Part shown: positions 16,580-25,827 of the stretch, one piece after another
Layout: the number at the start of each line of letters is the position of its first letter
How positions within the stretch are numbered: position 1 is the stretch's first letter
Source: Nocardia albiluteola
GTDB lineage: Bacteria > Actinomycetota > Actinomycetes > Mycobacteriales > Mycobacteriaceae
NCBI RefSeq assembly: GCF_018860155.1
Contig: NZ_JAHKNI010000014.1
Coordinates: forward strand, 1-64,000
Reading direction: 5' to 3'
DNA length: 64,000 bases
Position numbers and translations under genes: made by a program
Notes under the pieces: generated by a model
The model's database searches: none
What the model saw: only the letters and a program-made list of their open reading frames with translations
What the model was told of the DNA's origin: nothing

Positions 16580-18072
16580 CCGAACACGTCGATGTCCTCA
16601 TCGTGGGAGCGGGACTGTCGGGCATCGGGGCTGCCCGGCATCTGCAGGACGCCTTCCCGCAGCGCACCTACGCGATCCTGGAGGCACGCAACGCGATCGG
16701 AGGGACCTGGGATCTGTTCCGCTATCCGGGCGTGCGGTCGGACTCCGACATGCACACCCTCGGTTACCGATTCCGCCCGTGGACCGACGCCAAGGCGATC
16801 GCCGACGGACCGTCGATCCTGCAGTACGTGCGCGACACCGCCACCGAGGCCGGAATCGACAAGCGAATCCGGTTCGGGCACCGCGTGATCGGCGCGGACT
16901 GGTCGAGTTCGCAGGCCCGCTGGACGGTCCGGATCGAGCACGACGGCGAAACCTCCGAACTGACCTGCGATTTCCTGTACGTGTGCGGCGGGTACTACCG
17001 GTACGACCGGGGATTCACGCCGGAGTTCGCGGGCATCGGCGAATTCCGCGGCCGGGTCGTGCATCCCCAGCAGTGGCCCGAGGATCTGGACTATGCCGGG
17101 AAGCGCGTGGTCGTGATCGGCAGCGGCGCCACCGCGGTGACTCTCGTTCCGGCGCTTGCGGAATCGGCGGCGAAGGTGACGATGCTGCAGCGCTCGCCGA
17201 CCTACATCCTGTCCCTCCCCAGCGTGGACGCCGTGGCCAACCGCCTGCGCGAACTGCTGGGTCCGCGGCGGGCCTACACGATCACGCGCTGGAAGAACGT
17301 GGCGGTCGCCACGCTGATCTACCAGCTCAGCCAGCGCCGTCCGGCGATGATGCGCGGCTTCATCCGTAGCCAGACCGTCAAACAGCTGCCCGCCGGATAC
17401 GACGTCGACACCCACTTCAAACCCACCTACGGCCCGTGGGATCAGCGGCTGTGCCTGGTGCCCGACGGCGACCTGTTCCGGGCCATTCGCCACGGCAACG
17501 CCGAGGTGGTCACCGATCGCATCGAGCGCTTCACCCCGGACGGACTCCGCCTCGAGTCCGGCGCCGAACTCGAGGCCGACATCGTGGTTACCGCAACCGG
17601 TCTGGATCTGCTGCCGATCGCCGGCATCGAACTGCGGGTCGACGGGCGCACCGTCGAACTACCGAAAACCATGGCCTACAAGGGCATGATGCTCGGCGAT
17701 GTCCCGAACTTCGCGTTCACCATCGGGTACACCAACGCCTCCTGGACGCTCAAGGCCGATCTGGTCGCCGAATTCGTCTGCCGCCTCCTGCGTTACATGG
17801 ACGCGCGCGGCTACGACAGCTGCACGCCGACGCCCGATCCGGCGGTGGACCGCCGGCCGCTGATGGACTTCCAGGCCGGTTACGTGCTGCGGGCGCTGGA
17901 TCGGTTCCCCTCGGCAGGCACCCGGCAGCCTTGGCGGCTGGGCATGAACTACGCGCAGGACGTCTACACCCTGCGCCACGGCCGGATCGCCGACGGTGCG
18001 ATGCGGTTCGAGCGGCGCGAGCCGCAGGTGGTCGGCGAGCATGAGCATGGATCCGAACACGCCACCGCGTAG
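16576..18072 (+). CDS. FAD-dependent monooxygenase, EthA/MymA-like Baeyer-Villiger type
   Basis: 498 residues, about the same as EthA (489) and MymA (495). FAD motif GAGLSG (about residues 11-16), NADPH motif GSGATA (about 182-187) and the Baeyer-Villiger fingerprint FRGRVVHPQQWP (about 157-168). These enzymes insert oxygen next to ketones or oxidise sulfur; relatives activate ethionamide. Together with P450, SDR and hydrolase it forms a complete alcohol-ketone-ester-acid route. The true substrate is unknown. Confidence 0.9.
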   Translation: MTEHVDVLIVGAGLSGIGAARHLQDAFPQRTYAILEARNAIGGTWDLFRYPGVRSDSDMHTLGYRFRPWTDAKAIADGPSILQYVRDTATEAGIDKRIRFGHRVIGADWSSSQARWTVRIEHDGETSELTCDFLYVCGGYYRYDRGFTPEFAGIGEFRGRVVHPQQWPEDLDYAGKRVVVIGSGATAVTLVPALAESAAKVTMLQRSPTYILSLPSVDAVANRLRELLGPRRAYTITRWKNVAVATLIYQLSQRRPAMMRGFIRSQTVKQLPAGYDVDTHFKPTYGPWDQRLCLVPDGDLFRAIRHGNAEVVTDRIERFTPDGLRLESGAELEADIVVTATGLDLLPIAGIELRVDGRTVELPKTMAYKGMMLGDVPNFAFTIGYTNASWTLKADLVAEFVCRLLRYMDARGYDSCTPTPDPAVDRRPLMDFQAGYVLRALDRFPSAGTRQPWRLGMNYAQDVYTLRHGRIADGAMRFERREPQVVGEHEHGSEHATA

Positions 18073-18141
18073 GGTGCGGCCACTAGGGGTGCGACCGGCC
18101 GCTGTCCGGGTCGTCGGCATCGGCACACTAATCTGTGTTCC

Positions 18142-18777
18142 GTGACCCGTACCGAGCCCGCCCGCAGCCCCGTCGAGGAGGGGTCGCCGGAATCCGCTTT
18201 CCGGCGGCGGCTCCTGGATGGCATGGCCGTGGCCGTGCGCGAGAATGGGTATGCCGAGGCCACCGTCGCCGACATCGTGCGGTACGCCCGCACCTCCCGG
18301 CGCACCTTCTACGAGCACTTCAGCAGTAAGCAGGACTGTTTCGTAGCGCTCATGACCGAGCGCAACACCGAGATGATCGCGCACATCGCCGCTGCGGTCG
18401 ACGCCGCCGCGCCCTGGCGCACCCAGGTCCGCCAGGCCATCGAGGCGTGGATCGGCGCCTCGCGCGAGGATCCGTGGATCACCCTGTCCTGGATTCGCGA
18501 CTCGCCCGCCCTCGGCGAGCTCGCCCGGCAGCTGCATCGCGGCGCGGCCGAGGCGTTCATCGTGCTGATCCAAAACCTGGCCAGCTCAACAGCTTTCGAA
18601 TCCAGCGGGTTGCACCGGCCCAGCCGCGAGATGGCCACCATCGTCTTCGGCGGATTCCGCGAGCTGATCGCCATCACCGTCGAGGACGGCGGCGACATCG
18701 AGACCCTCGTGGACGTCACGGTCGAGGCCGCCATCGCCCTGCTCGGCGCCAACGCCGATCCCCCGGCGTCGATCTGA
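18142..18777 (+). CDS. TetR-family transcriptional regulator
   Basis: 211 residues from a GTG. N-terminal HTH: NGYAEATVADIVRYARTSRRT with FYEHFSSKQDC. C-terminal ligand domain. It is transcribed 70 bases after the monooxygenase gene in the same direction and probably regulates the P450 operon through the GTAC repeats at 13369-13409 (inference from position). Confidence 0.85.
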   Translation: MTRTEPARSPVEEGSPESAFRRRLLDGMAVAVRENGYAEATVADIVRYARTSRRTFYEHFSSKQDCFVALMTERNTEMIAHIAAAVDAAAPWRTQVRQAIEAWIGASREDPWITLSWIRDSPALGELARQLHRGAAEAFIVLIQNLASSTAFESSGLHRPSREMATIVFGGFRELIAITVEDGGDIETLVDVTVEAAIALLGANADPPASI

Positions 18778-18968
18778 GCCCTCCCGTCATCAGACGATGC
18801 CCGGCGGCTTCGCCAACTGACATGTCCGAGACATGCTGCGTCACACCGTCATCCGATGCCGCAAGTTCCGCACCGACGCCCGACACCAGACCCCACGGGG
18901 CGACGCCGAAGGTGCCGCCGGTGATGACGGGGCCGGCGCCGGGGCGACTTCTCGGCGCCGGGGAGTCC

Positions 18969-20342
18969 TCACTCCACCATTCTGCGCACCGACACCGGCA
19001 GATCCCGGGTGCGCCGATATGGGCCGGCCACCGACGCCGCGAACGGGCGCGAGAGGAGTTTGCGGGCCACCGCCGTGACCTCCTCGGTGGTGACCGCGTC
19101 GATGCGGGTCAGGGTTTCCGAGACGCTGCGGTGGTTGCCGTAGCTGAGCTCGCTGCGGCCGATGCGGTTCATGCGGGAGCCCGAATCCTCCAGGCCCAGC
19201 ACCAGACCGCCACGCAGGGAACCCTTGGCGCGGGCGCATTCGGCATCGGTGATGCCGTCCACGGCAACCTCTTCCAGTACACCGCGCGCCAGACTCGCGA
19301 CCTGCGCGAGGTTTTCGGGCTGGCAGCCGAGGTAGACCGAGAACGCGCCGGTATCGGCGAAGGTGTCGACGCTGGAGTACACCGAGTACGCCAGGCCGCG
19401 CTCCTCCCGGATGCGCTGGAACAGGCGCGAACTCAGGCCACCGCCGAGCACAGTGTTCAATACCGAAAGGGGCCAGCGCTTCTCGCCGTCGTGCCGCCCG
19501 AACGCGCGCACCCCGAACACCAGATGCGCCTGTTCGCTGTCGCGCCCGACCCACTCCAGCCGCGGCGGGGTGTGGGCGCGGAAGCGGCCCTCGCGCCGTG
19601 GCGCGGGATCCCGGGTGGGATCGAGGCGATCGGCGAAGGCGCGATACACCAGCTCGACCGTGTGCTCGTGCTCGACGTTGCCCGCCACCGCGACCACCAT
19701 CCGCTCCGGGCGATACCGGCGCTGATGGAAGCTGCGCAGCTGCGCCGAGGTCATCGACTCGATCGACTCGACCGTGCCGATCACCGGGCGCCCGACCGGA
19801 TGGTCGCCGAACAGCGCGCTCAGAAAGGCGTCGCCGACCATGTCCTCGGGGTCGTCGTCGCGCATCGAGATCTCCTCGAGCACCACCTGGCGCTCGACCG
19901 CCACATCCTCCGTACGGCACAGACCGTTCAGCACGACGTCGGAGACCATGTCCATCGCCAGCGGCAGGTCCTCGTCCAACACGTGCGCGTAGTAGCAGGT
20001 CTGCTCCTTCGCGGTGAACGCGTTCAGCTCACCGCCCACCGCATCCATGCGCTGGGCGATCTCCAGCGCCGAGCGGGTCGGAGTCGCCTTGAACAGCAGG
20101 TGTTCCAGGAAGTGCGCGGCGCCGGCCACCGTCGGGCCCTCGTCGCGCGAGCCGACGCCGACCCACACCCCGATGGACGCCGACCGCACCCCGGGCACAT
20201 GCTCGGTGACCACGCGCAGCCCGCCGGGCAGCACGGTGCGCCGCACCCCGCTGTCGGCCAGGGGTGCGTCGATCGTGGTCTTCAGGAGAGACGAACCCCC
20301 CTGCTCGCCAGTGAGCAGGGGGGGCTTCGCGTTCTTCTTCAC
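18969..20342 (-). CDS. pepR: M16-family zinc peptidase
   Basis: About 457 residues if started at GTG 20342. The zinc site is HFLEH with the distal Glu in the following helix, and the C-terminal half has the GGGLSSRLFQRIREERGLAYS motif of M16 peptidases. It matches the position of M. tuberculosis pepR, directly after gpsI. The start is uncertain: the first codons overlap a strong hairpin (20296-20323), and homology only becomes clear at GGLRVVTEHVPG. A start after the hairpin would need a non-ATG codon. Confidence 0.88.
   Translation of the reverse strand: MKKNAKPPLLTGEQGGSSLLKTTIDAPLADSGVRRTVLPGGLRVVTEHVPGVRSASIGVWVGVGSRDEGPTVAGAAHFLEHLLFKATPTRSALEIAQRMDAVGGELNAFTAKEQTCYYAHVLDEDLPLAMDMVSDVVLNGLCRTEDVAVERQVVLEEISMRDDDPEDMVGDAFLSALFGDHPVGRPVIGTVESIESMTSAQLRSFHQRRYRPERMVVAVAGNVEHEHTVELVYRAFADRLDPTRDPAPRREGRFRAHTPPRLEWVGRDSEQAHLVFGVRAFGRHDGEKRWPLSVLNTVLGGGLSSRLFQRIREERGLAYSVYSSVDTFADTGAFSVYLGCQPENLAQVASLARGVLEEVAVDGITDAECARAKGSLRGGLVLGLEDSGSRMNRIGRSELSYGNHRSVSETLTRIDAVTTEEVTAVARKLLSRPFAASVAGPYRRTRDLPVSVRRMVE
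20296..20323 (-). terminator. GC-rich hairpin between gpsI and pepR
   Basis: CCCCCCTGCTC (20296-20306), loop GCCAGT, GAGCAGGGGGG (20313-20323): 11 perfect base pairs. On the minus strand it follows the gpsI stop at 20353 by 30 bases and is followed by TTCGTCTC, a weak U-tract. It may terminate gpsI transcription or stabilise its 3' end. If pepR starts at 20342 the hairpin is inside the coding region. Confidence 0.6.
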
Positions 20343-20352
20343 ACGAGAATCT

Positions 20353-22623
20353 TTACTCGGCACCGGCCTCGACCGCAGCAGTGTTGTCGGATGCATCACT
20401 CGCCGAATCTTCTTCCTCGACCGGAACGAGCGAGATCTTGCCGCGGTTGTCGATATCGGCGATCTCCACGCGCAGCTTGTCGCCGACGTTCACCACGTCC
20501 TCGACCTTGCCCACGCGCTTGCCGTTGCCCAGCTTGGAGATGTGCACCAGGCCGTCGCGACCCGGCAGCAGCGAGACGAACGCGCCGAAGGCGGTGGTCT
20601 TGACGACCGTGCCCAGGAAACGCTCGCCGACCTTCGGCAGCTGCGGGTTCGCGATCGCGTTGATCGCGTCGATCGCGGCCTGCGCCGACGGGCCGTCGGT
20701 CGCGCCGACGAACACCGTGCCGTCGTCCTCGATGGAGATGTTGGCGCCGGTCTCCTCGGTGATCTGGTTGATGACCTTGCCCTTGGGTCCGATCACCTCG
20801 CCGATCTTGTCGACCGGGATCTTGATCGCGGTGACGCGAGGCGCGTACGGGCTCATCTCGTCCGGGGTGGCGATGGCCTCGGCCATCACGTCCAGGATGG
20901 TCAGGCGCGCGTCGCGGGCCTGGTTCAGCGCGCCCGCGAGGACCTTGGACGGGATGCCGTCCAGCTTGGTGTCCAGCTGCAGCGCGGTGACGAACTCGCG
21001 GGTGCCGGCGCACTTGAAGTCCATGTCGCCGAAGGCATCCTCGGCGCCGAGGATGTCGGTCAGCGCGACGTAGCGGGTCTCGGACTGGCCCTGGTCGTTC
21101 GAGATCTCGTCCGAGACAAGGCCCATCGCGATGCCCGCGACCGGAGCCTTCAGCGGCACACCGGCGTTCAGCAGCGACAGGGTCGAGGCACACACCGAAC
21201 CCATCGAGGTGGAACCGTTGGAGCCCAGCGCCTCCGAGACCTGACGGATGGCGTACGGGAACTCCTCCTGCGAGGGCAGCACCGGCACCAGCGCGCGCTC
21301 GGCGAGGGCGCCGTGGCCGATCTCGCGCCGCTTCGGCGAGCCGACGCGGCCGGTCTCACCGGTGGAGAACGGCGGGAAGTTGTAGTGGTGCATGTAGCGC
21401 TTGCTGGTCTCCGGGCCGAGCGAATCGACCTGCTGGGCCATCTTCACCATGTCGAGGGTGGTGACGCCCAGGATCTGGGTCTCACCGCGCTCGAACAGCG
21501 CCGAGCCGTGCGCCCGCGGCACCACGGCGACCTCGGCCGAGAGCGCGCGGATGTCCGCCAGGCCACGGCCGTCGATGCGGAAGCCGTCGGTCAGGATGCG
21601 CTGGCGCACAAGCTTCTTGGTGACCGAGCGGAACGCCGCGCCGATCTCCTTCTCGCGGCCCGCGAAGGTCTCGGCCAGCTCGGACAGCACCGCGAGCTTG
21701 ATCTCGTCGGTCTTCTCGTCGCGCTCCTGCTTGCCCGCGATGGACAGCGCCTCGTTCAGCTCGCGCTTCGCGGTGCCCTCGACGGCGACGTAGACGTCCT
21801 CGCCGTACGGCGGGAAGAGCGGGAACTCCTCGGTGGGCTTGGCCGCCAGGGTGGCAAGGTCCTGCTGCGCGCGGCACAGCCGGGCGATGAACGGCTTGGC
21901 GGCCTCGAGGCCCTCGGCCACAACGGTTTCCGTCGGCGCCTGCGCGCCGCCCTCGACCAGGGCGATGACGTTCTCGGTGGCTTCGGCCTCGACCATCATG
22001 ATCGCGACGTCACCGTCGACGACCCGGCCCGCGACGACCATGTCGAACACGGCGCCCTCGAGCTGCTCGACGGTCGGGAACGCCACCCACTGGCCCTCGA
22101 TCAGCGCGACGCGCACGCCGCCGACCGGACCGGAGAACGGCAGGCCCGAGATCTGGGTCGACGCCGAGGCCGCGTTGATGGCGACCACGTCGTACAGATC
22201 CTTGGGATCCAGCGACATGACCGTGACGACGACCTGGATCTCGTTGCGCAGGCCGTCGACGAAGGACGGGCGCAGCGGGCGGTCGATCAGGCGGCAGGTC
22301 AGGATCGCGTCGGTGGAGGGACGGCCCTCGCGGCGGAAGAACGAGCCGGGAATGCGGCCCGCGGCGTACATGCGCTCCTCGACGTCCACCGTCAGCGGGA
22401 AGAAGTCGAACTGGTCCTTGGGGTGCTTACCGGCCGTGGTGGCCGACAGCAGCATGGTCTCGTCGTCCAGGTAGGCCACGACCGCGCCGGCGGCCTGCTT
22501 GGCCAGGCGTCCGGTCTCGAAGCGGACGGTGCGGGTGCCGTAGGACCCGTTGTCGATCAGGGCCACCGATTCGAACACTCCGGGTTCGACCTCTACGGCG
22601 GTGCTGGTCACTGTGTCTGACAT
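20353..22623 (-). CDS. gpsI: Polynucleotide phosphorylase / guanosine pentaphosphate synthetase
   Basis: 756 residues, the usual length. Two RNase PH domains (first about residues 10-230; second about 330-560 with TSMGSVCASTLSLLNAGVPL), a helical linker, then KH (VTAIKIPVDKIGEVIGPKG) and S1 (GERFLGTVVKTTAFGAFVSL) domains. It degrades RNA from the 3' end with phosphate. Order rpsO-gpsI-pepR matches mycolata. ATG at 22623. No anomaly seen. Confidence 0.97.
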   Translation of the reverse strand: MSDTVTSTAVEVEPGVFESVALIDNGSYGTRTVRFETGRLAKQAAGAVVAYLDDETMLLSATTAGKHPKDQFDFFPLTVDVEERMYAAGRIPGSFFRREGRPSTDAILTCRLIDRPLRPSFVDGLRNEIQVVVTVMSLDPKDLYDVVAINAASASTQISGLPFSGPVGGVRVALIEGQWVAFPTVEQLEGAVFDMVVAGRVVDGDVAIMMVEAEATENVIALVEGGAQAPTETVVAEGLEAAKPFIARLCRAQQDLATLAAKPTEEFPLFPPYGEDVYVAVEGTAKRELNEALSIAGKQERDEKTDEIKLAVLSELAETFAGREKEIGAAFRSVTKKLVRQRILTDGFRIDGRGLADIRALSAEVAVVPRAHGSALFERGETQILGVTTLDMVKMAQQVDSLGPETSKRYMHHYNFPPFSTGETGRVGSPKRREIGHGALAERALVPVLPSQEEFPYAIRQVSEALGSNGSTSMGSVCASTLSLLNAGVPLKAPVAGIAMGLVSDEISNDQGQSETRYVALTDILGAEDAFGDMDFKCAGTREFVTALQLDTKLDGIPSKVLAGALNQARDARLTILDVMAEAIATPDEMSPYAPRVTAIKIPVDKIGEVIGPKGKVINQITEETGANISIEDDGTVFVGATDGPSAQAAIDAINAIANPQLPKVGERFLGTVVKTTAFGAFVSLLPGRDGLVHISKLGNGKRVGKVEDVVNVGDKLRVEIADIDNRGKISLVPVEEEDSASDASDNTAAVEAGAE

Positions 22624-23019
22624 TTTCTGTTCTCAACCTCTCGTCTTCGCCGGATCAAGCGCACGTTTGCGCGATCCGGCTGTAGTAATCCCCCAGCCAT
22701 GTCCCCGGCTGGAGAATGTGCCGTACCCAGGTGCGGGCGCGCGGCAGTCACCCTGACTGCCGCTCACACACCCGACCGGTTCCCCCTAGGAAGCGGCGAC
22801 GCGGAGGCGGCCTTCGATCGAAGCCCTCCGGCGGACCGTATGTCCTGCCGAAAGGCCACTACCGAGGACCGACGCCACGAGGACGGGTGCATACGGCGTT
22901 GTGGCCGGTATTGTACGAGACCCCGATCGGGTCCATATACACGACTAGCCGACGGGGAGATTGTATGCCTCCCCGTCGGCTGCCATGTCAACCGGCCGGT
23001 GTGTTGCTCTCTTCCGAGA
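22624..23019. other. rpsO-gpsI intergenic region with a hairpin
   Basis: No gene seen in these about 400 bases. An inverted repeat, AGCCGACGGGGAG (22947-22959) with CTCCCCGTCGGCT (22969-22981), gives a 13-bp stem with a 9-base loop. It lies about 40 bases after the rpsO stop on the minus strand and is the likely rpsO terminator or processing site; no U-tract follows. The gpsI promoter would lie between the hairpin and 22623. Confidence 0.6.
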
Positions 23020-23289
23020 TCAGCGACGCAGGCCCAGGCGCTCGATCAGCGAACGGTAACGCTCGATGTCCTTGGCCTGCAGGTACTTCGACAGGCGACG
23101 ACGACGACCGATCAGGGCCAGCAGGCCGTGACGGGTGTGGTGGTCGTGCTTGTGCACCTTCAGGTGCTCGGTCAGGTCGGAGATCCGCTTGGACAGCAGC
23201 GCGATCTGGGCCTCCGGCGAACCGGTGTCCTTCTCGTGCAGGCCGTACTCCTTGAGGATGGCCGTCTTCTGCTCGGTGGTCAGAGCCAC
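23020..23289 (-). CDS. rpsO: 30S ribosomal protein S15
   Basis: 89 residues from a GTG at 23289. It shows the S15 core: EYGLHEKDTGSPEAQIALLS, HKHDHHTRHGLL and the C-terminal RYRSLIERLGLRR. It binds 16S rRNA in the central domain of the small subunit. The gene lies between ribF and gpsI, as in mycobacteria. Confidence 0.97.
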   Translation of the reverse strand: MALTTEQKTAILKEYGLHEKDTGSPEAQIALLSKRISDLTEHLKVHKHDHHTRHGLLALIGRRRRLSKYLQAKDIERYRSLIERLGLRR

Positions 23290-23467
23290 GAAATACTCTC
23301 CTGTTGTTTCAGTCCGCGCTCGAGGGACCGGGACGAACCCGGGCGGGCGCCACCGCGAACCGCAGCAAACCCGACGTACCACCTTACAGGAAGGGCCGCG
23401 ACCAGCCGAATCGGGCGGTGCCCCGCCCCGGGCCGCGCCAATGCGTACCCCCGCCCCACCGCCCCGG

Positions 23468-23569
23468 TCAGCCCGACAGCCCGTGGATCACGGCGGTCAG
23501 CACGTCCGACAGCGCCGCGCTGCCGGTACCGGAGAGCTGCGAGAGCATCCAGTTCACCAGCGGCCCCAT
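23468..23569 (-). CDS. Possible 33-residue peptide downstream of ribF
   Basis: From the ATG at 23569, 3 bases after the ribF stop, the frame reads MGPLVNWMLSQLSGTG and ends IHGLSG before a TGA. The composition is amphipathic and plausible, the frame has high third-position GC, and the position is that of an operon member. No ribosome site is obvious, so translational coupling to ribF would be required. Could be chance. Confidence 0.3.
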   Translation of the reverse strand: MGPLVNWMLSQLSGTGSAALSDVLTAVIHGLSG

Positions 23570-23572
23570 GCC

Positions 23573-24538
23573 TCACTCCGCCGCGATGAGTATCTGCCGG
23601 GCGCGCTCCACGTCGCGGCCCATTTCGGCGGTGAGCTCATCGATCGAGGAGAACTTGCGCATACCGCGCAGGTGCTCCACGAAATCCACCGCGACGTGCT
23701 GGCCGTACAGGTCGGCCTCGGTGTCGAGCACGAAGGCCTCGACCGTCCGGGTACGGCCGGAGAAGGTCGGGTTGGTGCCGACCGAGATCGCGGCCATCAT
23801 GCGCTCGCCGGGCTCGGTCGTGCCCACGGTCTGCCCGGGGGTCAGCACGGTGAACCAGCCGGCGTAGACGCCGTCGGAGGGAATGGCGGCGTACATCGGC
23901 GGCGCCACGTTGGCGGTGGGATAGCCCAGGTCACGGCCGCGGCCGTCGCCGTGCACGATCACGCCCTCGAGGCGGTGCGGGCGGCCCAGCGCGTCCGCGG
24001 CGGCGGCCATGTCGCCGGCGTCGACGCAGGCGCGAATGTAGGTGGAGGAGAACGTGACCGCGTGCTCGCCGACCAGCTTGACCCCGTCGACCTCGAAGCC
24101 GAACCGGCCGCCGAGTTCCTTCATCGTCGCCACGGTGCCCGCGGCCTTCTTGCCGAAGGTGAAGTTGTCACCGACCACGACCTCGGTCACGTGCAGCTTC
24201 TCCACCAGCAGGTCGTGCACGTAACGCGCCGGAGTGAGCTTCATGAACTCGTGTGTGAACGGCATCACGAGGAAGACGTCGATGCCCAGCTCCTCGACCA
24301 GTTCCGCGCGGCGGGTCAGCGTGGTGAGCTGCGCGGGATGCGAGCCGGGACGCACCACCTCCATGGGGTGCGGATCGAAGGTCATCAATACCGAGGGAAC
24401 CCCGCGCACGGCCGCGGACTTCACGGCGCGGCTGATCAGCTGGGCGTGACCGCGGTGCACACCGTCGAAGACGCCGATCGTGAGCACACACCGGCCCCAA
24501 TCCGCGGGCATTTCCTCGAGACTTCGCCATCTCTGCAC
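23573..24538 (-). CDS. ribF: Bifunctional riboflavin kinase/FAD synthetase
   Basis: 321 residues. The N-terminal FAD synthetase domain shows TIGVFDGVHRGH and the SSTYIR motif. The C-terminal riboflavin kinase domain shows GYPTANV, DGVYAGW and SVGTNPTFSGR, then TVEAFVLD. It makes FMN and FAD from riboflavin with ATP. Upstream of rpsO in the minus-strand backbone, as in M. tuberculosis. Confidence 0.96.
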   Translation of the reverse strand: MQRWRSLEEMPADWGRCVLTIGVFDGVHRGHAQLISRAVKSAAVRGVPSVLMTFDPHPMEVVRPGSHPAQLTTLTRRAELVEELGIDVFLVMPFTHEFMKLTPARYVHDLLVEKLHVTEVVVGDNFTFGKKAAGTVATMKELGGRFGFEVDGVKLVGEHAVTFSSTYIRACVDAGDMAAAADALGRPHRLEGVIVHGDGRGRDLGYPTANVAPPMYAAIPSDGVYAGWFTVLTPGQTVGTTEPGERMMAAISVGTNPTFSGRTRTVEAFVLDTEADLYGQHVAVDFVEHLRGMRKFSSIDELTAEMGRDVERARQILIAAE

Positions 24539-24723
24539 ACCGGCAGCCTAATCACCGCGGGCGCTTCCGAGCATTTCGCGGTGCGCTTGTTAACGGCCGC
24601 GCAGGGTGCGGATCGGCGGTTGGTCACGCCGCCGTCATCTGCCCGCGAGCCGGACCCGGCCCGGGGTACGCGGGCTGTGTCCGGTCGCACTCACCCGGTG
24701 TTTCCACGGCTAAGCTCAGGTGC

Positions 24724-25491
24724 GTGCCCGGAAAACGAGATATCGCCACCCGTCGTGAACTCGTCACCGCCGCCGCGCCGCACGTTCTCGCCGACTCGAG
24801 CGCCGCGGCGGGGAGCGTGGCGCCCGTCCTGTCCTCGGTCGCCCAGGACTATCTGAAGGTGATCTGGACCGCGCAGGAGTGGTCGCAGGAGAAGGTGTCG
24901 ACCAAGCTGCTCGCCGAGCGCATCGGCGTCTCGGCGTCCACGGTGTCCGAGGCCGTGCGCAAGCTTGCCGACCAGGGCCTCGTCGAACACGCCCGCTACG
25001 GTTCGATCACCCTCACCGAGGACGGCCGCCGCGCCGCGATCGCGATGGTGCGGCGGCATCGGCTCATCGAGACCTTCCTGGTCAGCGAGCTCGGCTACGG
25101 CTGGGACGAGGTGCACGACGAGGCCGAGGTCCTCGAGCACGCGGTCTCCGAGACGCTGATGGACCGCATCGACAGCAAGCTCGGCCACCCCGATCGCGAT
25201 CCGCACGGCGACCCGATCCCCTCGGTCGACGGCGCGGTGCCCACCCCGCCCGCGCGCCAGCTCAGCGATTTCCAGGCGGGCGAAAACGGCCGCGTCGCAA
25301 GAATTTCCGACTTCGATCCGGCCATGCTGCGCTACTTCGACTCGGTCGGCATCGCGCTGGACACCCCGATCGCGGTCGTCGAGCGCCGCGATTTCGCGGG
25401 CACCATCGCCGTGCGCATCGGCGAGCGCACCGTGGATCTGGGCAGCCCCGCCGCCGAGGCCATCTGGCTCACGGTCGTCGGCGCGAGTTAA
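24724..25491 (+). CDS. DtxR/MntR-family metal-dependent repressor
   Basis: 255 residues from a GTG. A winged HTH (EKVSTKLLAERIGVSASTVS; LADQGLVEHARYGSITLT) is followed by a metal-binding dimerisation domain (RRHRLIETFLVSELGYGWDEVHDEAE, with His, Glu and Cys-lacking sites) and an SH3-like tail. These repressors shut off Mn or Fe uptake when metal is bound. It occupies the sirR position next to ribF. An N-terminal extension of about 40 residues is unusual; a later start is possible. Confidence 0.88.
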   Translation: MPGKRDIATRRELVTAAAPHVLADSSAAAGSVAPVLSSVAQDYLKVIWTAQEWSQEKVSTKLLAERIGVSASTVSEAVRKLADQGLVEHARYGSITLTEDGRRAAIAMVRRHRLIETFLVSELGYGWDEVHDEAEVLEHAVSETLMDRIDSKLGHPDRDPHGDPIPSVDGAVPTPPARQLSDFQAGENGRVARISDFDPAMLRYFDSVGIALDTPIAVVERRDFAGTIAVRIGERTVDLGSPAAEAIWLTVVGAS

Positions 25492-25522
25492 CGATCCCGG
25501 CAGTGCAACCGAAGGACCTACC

Positions 25523-25765
25523 GTGACCCGGACAACTCGACGATCGGCCGCCCTCCTCCTGGGCGTGCTCGCCACGCTGTCGGTATCGGCCGCGACCCTG
25601 GCAGGCGGCGCGACCGCGGACCCGGCGCCGTCCACCCCGCCCGTCCCACCGAATCTGCACTGCCACACGCCATGGCAGCTGCCCGTCTACACCGGCGGGC
25701 AGTGGCGGTGCGCCGGTGGCCCCGGTCCGGTGGTCCTGCCCCACCGGCCGTTCTCGCACAACTGA
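25523..25765 (+). CDS. Small secreted proline-rich protein
   Basis: 80 residues from a GTG at 25523. A signal peptide (RRSAALLLGVLATLSVSAATL, cleavage near ATA-D) leads to a mature part of about 47 residues, Pro-rich, with two Cys (LHCHTPW, WRCAGG) likely to form a disulfide. It follows the metal repressor by 31 bases and may be co-transcribed. Unknown function. Confidence 0.6.
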   Translation: MTRTTRRSAALLLGVLATLSVSAATLAGGATADPAPSTPPVPPNLHCHTPWQLPVYTGGQWRCAGGPGPVVLPHRPFSHN

Positions 25766-25827
25766 TCCGGGCGCCGGGTTCGTCACCGCAGGCCCGGCAT
25801 CACCTCCCGCTCGAACAGCTCGATCGA

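Noticed and set aside
18778..18968. Short minus-strand peptide (GPVITGGTFGVAPWGLVSG) after pepR
   Set aside because: Composition looks protein-like, but no start, ribosome site or recognisable family; possibly an eroded gene end.
18447..22620. Long plus-strand open frames (e.g. 18447-20603, 20014-22620) over pepR and gpsI
   Set aside because: They are antisense shadows of two conserved genes; low-complexity, no ribosome sites.
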